The position numbers and the translations under genes were made by a program. Source: JBKHJA01 sp046538375 (GTDB lineage: Bacteria; Acidobacteriota; Aminicenantia; Aminicenantales; Aminicenantaceae). Taken from it: DNA of 15,509 nt. The notes below the pieces were generated by a model. It searched no databases. It had not been told where the DNA came from and worked only from the letters and a program-made list of their open reading frames with translations. Shown piece by piece: positions 6,699 through 13,335 of this stretch. How positions within the stretch are numbered: the first letter of the stretch is position 1; each line of letters starts with the position of its first letter. The stretch covers positions 1 to 15,509 of the forward strand of contig JBKHJA010000057.1 in the NCBI GenBank assembly GCA_046538375.1, read 5' to 3'.

Positions 6699-8501
6699 AT
6701 GGAAGAAGAAAAAACGAGGGAAGAAAAAAGAATTTACACCCAGCCCACATTTCTGATTTCCTTGTTCCTGATGGTTATTTTTGTAATGTTCGGTGTGGTG
6801 GCCACAGAGAGCCTGGGCAAAGGAGTCAGCGCTGCCTTCGATTTCATGGTCAAGAACCTTGGCTGGTCATTTATTCTGGGGGTCTGCGTTTTCCTGTTCT
6901 TGATCATCTATTTGCTTCTCAGCCCATTGGGGAAGATCAAGCTGGGTAAAGATGAGGAGAAGCCTGCATATTCCAACCTGCCATGGTTTGCCATGTTGTT
7001 CAGCTGCGGTATGGGCATCGGCCTGCTCTTCTGGGGCGTGTCAGAGCCCATCTGGCACTACATGTGGCCGCCTTACGGAGAGGCCAATACTTCAGAAGCT
7101 GTGCATGTGGCCATGCGGTACGCTTTCTTCCACTGGGGCTTTCATCCATGGGCGATTTATGCGGTGGTGGCTGGCTCGCTGGCTTATTTTTCCTATCGCA
7201 GGAGGTTACCCATGCTGTTGAGCTCCACCCTGGAGCCCATCCTGGGAAGGGAAAAGATACACGGCGGCTGGGCCACCATGGTCAATGTGATCGGTGTGTT
7301 TGCTACCCTGTTCGGGCTGGCGACATCCCTGGGACTGGGTGCGATGCAGATCGGCTCCGGCCTGGAAAGCTTGCTCGGAATACCGAGCACTGCCGGGGTG
7401 TGGGTGGTCATTGTGGTGGTCATCACTGCGGTTGCGGTTATCTCCACTGTAACCGGGATCAATCGGGGGATCAAGTATCTGGCCCAGTTCAATATCATCA
7501 TCGCCGCCCTGTTGATGGGAATGGTATTGGTGGTCGGTCCGACCCTGTTTATCCTGAGGATATTTACCAATGCCACGGGCGAATATCTTCAGAACATCCT
7601 CCAGATGTCATTCCACATGGACCCGGCTGGAACGGGCAGCGAGGGATGGACAGGTACTTGGACTATATTCTACTGGGCCTGGTGGATAGCCTGGGCGCCC
7701 TTTGTGGGAACGTTCATCGCCCGGATCTCCAGGGGGAGAACTATCCGTAATTTCATCATCGGCGTCCTGCTGGTTCCTACCGGTGTGAGTCTGGTTTGGT
7801 TCAGCGTTTTCGGCGGTTCGGCTCTGTTCATAGAGCATTTAGGCGCTGGTGGTATCGCCGATGCCGTGTCAAAGGATTCAGCAGCCGGCTTCTTCGCTTT
7901 TCTGAGCACCTTACCGGTTCCCAATGTGCTGATTGCCGTGGCCATGTTGTCAGTGGCTGTTTTCTTCATCACCTCTTTGAACTCGGGAACCTATGTCAAC
8001 AGCATGCTCACCTCGCACGGCAATCCCAATCCACCTGTACTCATGCGTTTTATTTGGGGAATTCTGGAGGGAGCCATCGCCGCAGTCCTGCTGTTCTCTG
8101 GAGGCCTGGAGGCGCTTCAGACGGCTTCTGTTGTGGGCGGTTTTCCGTTTATGATTATCATGTTCTTGATGCTTTACTGCCTGTTCAAAGCGCTTCGCGC
8201 TCAGCTCAAAGCAGGGCCTATGCCTCCGGAAAGAGAAACGAAAAAGTCAGGATCTGGAAGTTTCGAGTCAGTGAATAGCGGCATGCTGCCGCCCAGAGAG
8301 AATTTTCCCAGGCGGCACAAACGCCTAATCAGGAAGAATATGTTTGGTTTCGATGGATTTGTCTGCCAGAAGTTTCGTCTGTATCATTGTAAATACGGAA
8401 CTGGTGAGCGGTCACGGGGAATAGAGACTATTGCCGGGTCCTATCCGCAAAATATTCTATTGAAGGTCAACGCCTCCCTCACCAAAGGAGATGTGCCATG
8501 A
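6699..8501 (+). CDS. BCCT-family betaine/carnitine/choline transporter with an unusual C-terminal tail
   Basis: This is a 600-residue membrane transporter of the betaine-carnitine-choline family. The signatures are 'CGMGIGLLFWGVSEPIWHY' (residues 103-121) and the tryptophan-rich 'FYWAWWIAWAPFVGTFIARIS' segment (324-344). These helices line the quaternary-ammonium site in BetP. The glycine stretch is GMGIG (104-108), as in sodium-coupled members, so Na+ symport is likely. About twelve membrane helices fill residues 15-500. The last 100 residues are not membrane-like: they are basic ('RRHKRLIRK', 538-546), contain two cysteines, and resemble no domain I know. GGAG at 6690-6693 serves the ATG. 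The stop overlaps the next start (ATGA), so the gene is translationally coupled to the methyltransferase and probably imports its substrate. Confidence 0.95.
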   Translation: MEEEKTREEKRIYTQPTFLISLFLMVIFVMFGVVATESLGKGVSAAFDFMVKNLGWSFILGVCVFLFLIIYLLLSPLGKIKLGKDEEKPAYSNLPWFAMLFSCGMGIGLLFWGVSEPIWHYMWPPYGEANTSEAVHVAMRYAFFHWGFHPWAIYAVVAGSLAYFSYRRRLPMLLSSTLEPILGREKIHGGWATMVNVIGVFATLFGLATSLGLGAMQIGSGLESLLGIPSTAGVWVVIVVVITAVAVISTVTGINRGIKYLAQFNIIIAALLMGMVLVVGPTLFILRIFTNATGEYLQNILQMSFHMDPAGTGSEGWTGTWTIFYWAWWIAWAPFVGTFIARISRGRTIRNFIIGVLLVPTGVSLVWFSVFGGSALFIEHLGAGGIADAVSKDSAAGFFAFLSTLPVPNVLIAVAMLSVAVFFITSLNSGTYVNSMLTSHGNPNPPVLMRFIWGILEGAIAAVLLFSGGLEALQTASVVGGFPFMIIMFLMLYCLFKALRAQLKAGPMPPERETKKSGSGSFESVNSGMLPPRENFPRRHKRLIRKNMFGFDGFVCQKFRLYHCKYGTGERSRGIETIAGSYPQNILLKVNASLTKGDVP

Positions 8502-9976
8502 AACATTCCAGGGCCAGATACACTGTAAATAAAACGGTTCAGTTCAGCCTCCTTTCTGAAGGACAGAGGGAGCATATATACTCCGCTGCTCTTGAAATAT
8601 TAGAAAGGACAGGCGCCAGAATCCACTCTAAAAAAGCGCGGAATATATTCAAAAAAGCGGGATGCTGGATGGATGGGGATATAGTGCGTTTTCCTGTCAG
8701 CCTGAGCGAGTGGGCGGTGCGCACGGCACCCTCGAAAATCCTGCTGTACGACAGAAACGGCAGCAGGAAGATAGACCTGGAAGGCCAAAACAGCTACTAC
8801 GGACCAGGCCCCACCAACAACTATCACATAGATCCCATCACCGGAGAGCGGAGAAAGCCGAAGATACGCGATACAGAAAATGTGGGCAGAATATGCGAGG
8901 CATTGCCCAACATTGATTTCGTGCAGGATCTGGGGACACCTGACGACGTAACCGTAACCCTGGCGGACGTGCATGCTTTCAGGGCCCTGGTAAACAATAC
9001 TACCAAGCCCATCGTGCACTGGGGATTCGGGGTGGACCAGTACGGCGACATCGTGGATATCGCCTCAGTGGTGGCTGGTGGCCTGGAGAACTTGCAGAAG
9101 CGCCCCTTCCTGTCTCTGTACTCAGAGCCCAGCCCTCCACTGCAGCACAGTGTGGAAGCAATAGACAAAGCCATTTTCGCTGCTGAGAAGCGTATTCCTG
9201 TGGTGTACACGCCCTGCATAATTTCAGGGGCGACAGCGCCGGCCACACTGGCCGGAAGTCTTGCCCTGGGGGTGGCTGAAAGCCTGGTGGGGATCGTGGT
9301 GAACCAGCTTGTGCGTGAAGGCTCTCCCATCATTATGGGAGGCGTGTATGGAATCATGGATATGCTCACCACCATCTACAGCTACGGGAGTCCGGAATTC
9401 AATCTGCTGCAGGCTGGGATCGCAGAAGTGGCGCATCACATGAAAATACCGGTATTCGGAACTGCGGGATGCACAGATTCACATATTCTTGATGCGCAGG
9501 CTGCGGCCGAGGCGGCTATGAGCATACTCATCGCTGCCGAAGCGGGCGCCAATCTCATACATGACTGTGGCTACACCGGATTCGGTTCAGCGGGATCGTT
9601 GTTCCAGTTGGTGATGGCAGATGAAATTATCGGTATGGTAAGGCGGATCATGCGAGGGATGGAGGTCAGTGATGAGGCGCTGGCTCTCGATGAAATCGAT
9701 AGCGTCGGTCCATCTGGGGAATTCCTTACCTCGGAGCACACCTTAAAAAACTTCAAAAAGGAAACCTGGTTCCCAACATTGATAAACCGTATGCGATACT
9801 CGGAGTGGAAGTCCATGGCCGGGGGAAGCAGTATGGGCGGCCGTATCAAGGAAAAGACCAGAAGGCTGCTGGAACAAACTGAGGCGCCGCTCCTTCCCGA
9901 TAAGAAGCAAAAACAGATGGATACGATTATCAGGAAGGCGGAAGATCGTGAGAAGAAGAAGGCGGCCGCAGGCTGA
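8498..9976 (+). CDS. MttB-family (COG5598) methyltransferase 1, non-pyrrolysine
   Basis: This 492-residue protein belongs to the trimethylamine methyltransferase MttB superfamily. Diagnostic segments are 'LEILERTGARIH' (32-43), 'TPCIISGATAPATLAG' (238-253), 'GGVYGIMDMLTT' and 'FGTAGCTDS' (320-328). The family moves a methyl group from a quaternary or tertiary amine to a corrinoid protein. Archaeal MttB carries pyrrolysine near residue 334. This frame has no in-frame TAG, placing it with MtgB-like enzymes acting on glycine betaine, proline betaine, carnitine or similar compounds. The substrate is not determined. AAAGGAG (8484-8490) with a 7-nt spacer and a 4-nt overlap with the transporter fix the start. 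It is visibly closer to MttB-like 2 than to MttB-like 3; it shares 'AGCWMDG' (54-60) with number 2. Confidence 0.92.
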   Translation: MKHSRARYTVNKTVQFSLLSEGQREHIYSAALEILERTGARIHSKKARNIFKKAGCWMDGDIVRFPVSLSEWAVRTAPSKILLYDRNGSRKIDLEGQNSYYGPGPTNNYHIDPITGERRKPKIRDTENVGRICEALPNIDFVQDLGTPDDVTVTLADVHAFRALVNNTTKPIVHWGFGVDQYGDIVDIASVVAGGLENLQKRPFLSLYSEPSPPLQHSVEAIDKAIFAAEKRIPVVYTPCIISGATAPATLAGSLALGVAESLVGIVVNQLVREGSPIIMGGVYGIMDMLTTIYSYGSPEFNLLQAGIAEVAHHMKIPVFGTAGCTDSHILDAQAAAEAAMSILIAAEAGANLIHDCGYTGFGSAGSLFQLVMADEIIGMVRRIMRGMEVSDEALALDEIDSVGPSGEFLTSEHTLKNFKKETWFPTLINRMRYSEWKSMAGGSSMGGRIKEKTRRLLEQTEAPLLPDKKQKQMDTIIRKAEDREKKKAAAG

Positions 9977-10000
9977 AAGGGAATACACACCACCCAGGCA

Positions 10001-10005
10001 GGAGG
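10001..10005 (+). promoter_or_regulatory. Ribosome binding site for a possible 33-codon ORF
   Basis: GGAGG precedes the ATG at 10015 by 9 nt. It sits in the loop of a small hairpin whose arms are CCACC (9990-9994) and GGTGG (10008-10012). A good site with no known gene behind it is the main reason to take the small frame seriously. Confidence 0.4.
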
Positions 10006-10014
10006 CTGGTGGGT

Positions 10015-10116
10015 ATGATCACGGAGAATGGTGAATTGGAGGTGGTGAACCTGGCGATGAAGCTTGTGGATCCCAGACAGCCAATCCAAAAGGACAAAAG
10101 GAGAGGATATCCATGA
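10015..10116 (+). CDS. Possible 33-residue small protein or coupling leader peptide
   Basis: This short frame runs from ATG 10015 to TGA 10114-10116, and the stop overlaps the start of MttB-like 2 in an ATGA junction. It begins MITENGELEVVNLAMKLVD and ends in a basic, proline-containing tail (KDKRRGYP). There is no membrane segment, signal peptide or recognisable domain. Support comes from the GGAGG site at good spacing and from the overlap pattern, which the operon also uses between the transporter and MttB-like 1. It could be a real small protein, a translated leader that feeds ribosomes to MttB-like 2, or chance. MttB-like 2 has its own GGAG, so coupling is not strictly needed. Confidence 0.35.
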   Translation: MITENGELEVVNLAMKLVDPRQPIQKDKRRGYP

Positions 10117-11570
10117 GGAGTAATTACAGCGTAAACGCGTCTTGCCATCTGCAGGTGCTCTCTTATGAGCAGTGCAGGCGGATGCTGGCAGCGGCTATCG
10201 AAGTGCTGGAGCGAACAGGCGTGGTGTACCACGACCAGGAATCGCTGGGCATCATGAAGAGGGCGGGATGCTGGATGGATGGCTCGCGGGTACGCATTCC
10301 AGGAAAGTTGGTGGAGCGGGCTCTTCGCTCTGTCCCCAGGAAGGTGACCCTGAGCAACAGCAGGACCGGTGCCAGAGTCATGGAGCTGGAAGGAAACAAC
10401 TCCTACTTTGGTACGGGATCGGACACTCCCTTTTTTATCGACCCCTACTCTGGAAACCGGGTGCCGTCCAGTAAGGAATCAGTGGCTATGGCCGCTAAGG
10501 TGGTTGATGCGCTGCCCAACATGGAATTCGTGATGTCCCTGGGCATTGTTCGGGATGTGCCCCAGATGGTCTACGACCGGCACCAGTTCGCGGCAATGGT
10601 GTTGAACACTTCCAAGCCCATCATCATAACTGCTGTTGACATCGCTGGGTACGGCGACATCATCGAAATGTGCGAGGCCATCGCCGGCGGTGAGGAGGAG
10701 CTCCGCCGAAACCCATTCATGACCCTGTATGCGGAACCTATCTCACCCCTCGTTCATCCGAGGGAGGCTGCACAGATGCTGGTCCTTGCCGGAAAAAAGC
10801 AGCTTCCCGTGGTATATACGCCGTGTGTCATGGCGGGGAGTACGGTTCCTGCCACCCTGGCAGGAGCCATGGTTAACGGACTTGCCGAAAGCTTGAGCGG
10901 ACTGGTCCTCAACCAGCAGACCAACGAGGGAAATCCCTTCATCATGGGCGGGGTTTTCACCATAATGGACATGAGCACCACCATTTTTTCCTACGGGGCT
11001 CCCGAGTTTGACCTGATGATGGCTGCCCTGGCGGATATGTCCAACTATCTGGATATTCCTATGTTCGGTACTGCCGGATGCACGGATGCCAAGATGGTGG
11101 ACGAGCAGGCGGCCATCGAGGGAGCTATCTCTGTGGTCATGTCAGCCCAGTCAGGGGCGAATCTCATACACGATGTGGGCTACATCGAGCACGGGAACAC
11201 AGCATCCCTGGAAAAAGTGGTTATCTGCGACGATCTGGTGGGATACGCCAGGAGGATTACCGGTGGGATGGAGGTAAACGATGAAACTCTGGCTCTGGAT
11301 GTGATCGACGAGGTGGGCCCGGGAGGCCACTATCTGATGGAGGAGCACACCCTCAAGTATTTCAAGAGCGAAACCTGGTATCCCAAGCTGTTTGAGCGGA
11401 AAGTGTACGAGAACTGGGAGAAGGAGGGCCGGAAGACGCTCACCCAGCGGGCGAATGAAAGAGTTATTGATATTCTGGAGAGCCATCAGCCGGAACCTCT
11501 GCCCGATGATGTGCAGAGAAAGATAAAAAAGATCATCGAGCAGGCTGAGCAGAAGATACTGAAGAAATGA
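10113..11570 (+). CDS. MttB-family (COG5598) methyltransferase 2, non-pyrrolysine
   Basis: This 485-residue MttB-superfamily enzyme is clearly a paralogue of MttB-like 1. The two share 'AGCWMDG' (51-57 here), 'NSYFGTGSDTP', 'LPVVYTPCVMAGSTVPATLAG' (231-251), 'FGTAGCTDA' (318-326), 'SGANLIHDVGY' and 'GGMEVNDETLALD'. By eye about half the positions match. No in-frame TAG occurs, so it is a non-pyrrolysine form. It is predicted to demethylate a quaternary amine onto the corrinoid protein. Residues around 105-110 differ from copy 1 (DTPFF against TNNYH), one of several places where specificity could differ. GGAG near 10100-10103 serves the ATG at 10113. Its stop overlaps the ATG at 11567 upstream of MttB-like 3. 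Confidence 0.92.
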   Translation: MRSNYSVNASCHLQVLSYEQCRRMLAAAIEVLERTGVVYHDQESLGIMKRAGCWMDGSRVRIPGKLVERALRSVPRKVTLSNSRTGARVMELEGNNSYFGTGSDTPFFIDPYSGNRVPSSKESVAMAAKVVDALPNMEFVMSLGIVRDVPQMVYDRHQFAAMVLNTSKPIIITAVDIAGYGDIIEMCEAIAGGEEELRRNPFMTLYAEPISPLVHPREAAQMLVLAGKKQLPVVYTPCVMAGSTVPATLAGAMVNGLAESLSGLVLNQQTNEGNPFIMGGVFTIMDMSTTIFSYGAPEFDLMMAALADMSNYLDIPMFGTAGCTDAKMVDEQAAIEGAISVVMSAQSGANLIHDVGYIEHGNTASLEKVVICDDLVGYARRITGGMEVNDETLALDVIDEVGPGGHYLMEEHTLKYFKSETWYPKLFERKVYENWEKEGRKTLTQRANERVIDILESHQPEPLPDDVQRKIKKIIEQAEQKILKK

Positions 11571-11595
11571 TTGTCATGATGGAAGGCCAGGGTCC

Positions 11596-11627
11596 AAAGG
11601 AGGTCTCCTTTATTGAGGACAAAGGAG
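11596..11627 (+). promoter_or_regulatory. Alternative hairpins at the MttB-like 3 ribosome binding site
   Basis: AAAGGAG occurs at 11596-11602 and again at 11621-11627. A single CTCCTTT (11605-11611) between them can pair perfectly with either, using a 2-nt or a 9-nt loop. The second AAAGGAG is the ribosome binding site for the ATG at 11636 (8-nt spacer). Ribosomes arriving from MttB-like 2, or initiating at 11567, would melt the structure, so this could couple translation of the two genes. Confidence 0.35.
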
Positions 11628-11635
11628 TAAAAGAT

Positions 11636-13054
11636 ATGTACGACAGAATGCACGCCCTCTCCATAGGTCAATTGAATAGGATACATTCAGCTTCCATGGG
11701 GATACTCCAGAAGACAGGGGTCCGTTTCAAAAACCAAGAAGCGGTGGAGATATTCAAAAAGAACGGATTCAGGGTAGAGGGAGATGTGGTTTTTTTCGAG
11801 GAGCGGCACGTACAGAATGCACTGGATACAGCACCGGCATCGTTCAGGCTGATCGCCCGGAATCCGGACAAAAATCTGACTGTTGGCGGCGATGAGTTTG
11901 TATTTGCGCCCGGATACGGAGCTCCCTTTATGGTTTCCGTGGACGGCAATCAGCGGGAAGCGGTCATGGAGGATTACCACAATTTTTGTAAACTGGTGCA
12001 GACCTCGCCTTTTATGGACATGAACGGTTTCATGATGGTGGAGCCGTCTGATGTCCCTGCTAAAACCGCACACCTGGATATGATTCTGTCCAATATGCTT
12101 CTGTGTGACAAGCCTTTTATGGGAAGCCCGGTAAGCAGGCAGGGTGCTGTAGACTGTGTGGAAATGGCATCGATGGTGTGGGGCAGAGAGAAGGTTCGGG
12201 AATTTCCGGTCACGGTATCCCTCATCAACTCACTCTCGCCGCTGGCATTCTCAGAGGAGATGTCCGCCTCTCTCATAGAGCTGTCCCGGAGCGGCCAGGC
12301 CTGTATCGTTGCCCCCCTGATTATGGCGGGGACTTCAGGTCCCATTACCCTTGCTGGAACCCTGGCACTACAGAATGCAGAGGTTCTCGCAGGACTCACC
12401 CTCGCTCAGTTGGTTCGCCCCGGAGCTCCCGTTGTCTACGGGACCGCTTCCGCACCTACGGACATGCGGACAGGAGTTCTCAGCATCGGGGCACCCGAAC
12501 TATCTGTAATTGTTTCGTGCACAGCACAGATAGCCAGATTTTACAAGCTCCCGAGCAGGGGCGGCGGATGTCTTACAGATTCTCATGTCCCAGACATGCA
12601 GGCAGGCGTGCAGTCCGCAGTAGGACTGGTGGCAGCGGTAAGAGCGGGAATCAACTTCATCCTCCACGCTGCAGGCATACAGGGATCCTACATCGCCATG
12701 AGCTACGAGAAGTTCCTTATAGATGAGGAACTGTGCGGAGCTGTCCGCAAAATGGTATCTCCGGTGCAGATTGATTCGGCAGCCCTCCAGGAAGAGGTGG
12801 TGGCGCGTGCCGGAATCGGAGGCGAATATCTTTCGCAGCTGGAAACCGTGAATCGGTGTCGCACTGAATTCTTTTTTCCATGGATCATGCAGGGGATGGA
12901 ATACGAGAGTTGGCGCACTTCGGGCGGCATGCGCACGGAGCAAAAAGCTGGCCAGGTTTTAAAGAAACGGCTTCAATCCTACCAAAAACCTAACATAGGC
13001 CGCAACCTGGAGGCAGAACTGTCCCGGTACGTGGCAAGACGGAAGGAAAGTTGA
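11636..13054 (+). CDS. MttB-family (COG5598) methyltransferase 3, divergent subtype
   Basis: This is an MttB-superfamily protein of 472 residues from the chosen start. It belongs to a different branch from its two neighbours. It has 'SLINSLSPLAFSEEM', 'LIMAGTSGPITLAGTLALQNAEVLAG', 'YGTASAPTDMRTG' and 'SRGGGCLTDSH', wording I associate with the MtgB (glycine betaine methyltransferase) type. It lacks the 'AGCWMDG' and 'FGTAGCTD' forms of copies 1 and 2. There is no in-frame TAG. The frame is open back to ATG 11567, overlapping the stop of MttB-like 2, which would add 23 residues. That start has no good ribosome binding site, whereas AAAGGAG at 11621-11627 serves the ATG at 11636. Of the three, it is my best guess for a betaine-type demethylase. 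Confidence 0.9.
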   Translation: MYDRMHALSIGQLNRIHSASMGILQKTGVRFKNQEAVEIFKKNGFRVEGDVVFFEERHVQNALDTAPASFRLIARNPDKNLTVGGDEFVFAPGYGAPFMVSVDGNQREAVMEDYHNFCKLVQTSPFMDMNGFMMVEPSDVPAKTAHLDMILSNMLLCDKPFMGSPVSRQGAVDCVEMASMVWGREKVREFPVTVSLINSLSPLAFSEEMSASLIELSRSGQACIVAPLIMAGTSGPITLAGTLALQNAEVLAGLTLAQLVRPGAPVVYGTASAPTDMRTGVLSIGAPELSVIVSCTAQIARFYKLPSRGGGCLTDSHVPDMQAGVQSAVGLVAAVRAGINFILHAAGIQGSYIAMSYEKFLIDEELCGAVRKMVSPVQIDSAALQEEVVARAGIGGEYLSQLETVNRCRTEFFFPWIMQGMEYESWRTSGGMRTEQKAGQVLKKRLQSYQKPNIGRNLEAELSRYVARRKES

Positions 13055-13161
13055 TAAGGGAAGGCACGCCGCCGGAACAGCTCGGATATAACCGGCACCG
13101 GGTATTTCAATAACTGATTTTCCCCTGAAGATCCGCCTGAAATAAGGACTTTTAATGGCAA

Positions 13162-13190
13162 TTGACTTTGTCGTTTTGCATGTGATAGCT
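13162..13190 (+). promoter_or_regulatory. Weak candidate promoter for the C69 peptidase gene
   Basis: TTGACT (13162-13167) is a good -35 box, but no good -10 box stands at the right distance. The best is GATAGC (13184-13189), which has an upstream TG. The 281-bp gap after MttB-like 3 argues that the peptidase has its own promoter, but this placement is uncertain. Confidence 0.25.
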
Positions 13191-13335
13191 TTATTTTGAA
13201 ATCCAAGGGCAGGGCAGTAGTGGAAGCTGCTTAAGAATGTGGGAAAAGATAAAAAAGGAATTTCTCCATTTTTGGGCTCAAGGCTAAACCACGGCGGCCC
13301 GTTTTATAAAAACACTCCAGGAGGAAGATAAAGAA

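Noticed and set aside
6983..7750. Long second frame inside the transporter gene
   Set aside because: It is a frame shadow of the transporter. The BCCT motifs are all in the other frame, and this frame is rich in Arg, Gly, His and Cys without any motif.
8498..13054. Pyrrolysine (TAG read-through) in the MttB homologues
   Set aside because: No in-frame TAG occurs in any of the three genes, and TAG terminates other genes in the window.
13071..13096. GCCGG/CCGGC inverted repeat after MttB-like 3 as a terminator
   Set aside because: The stem is only 5 bp with a 16-nt loop and no T-tract follows.
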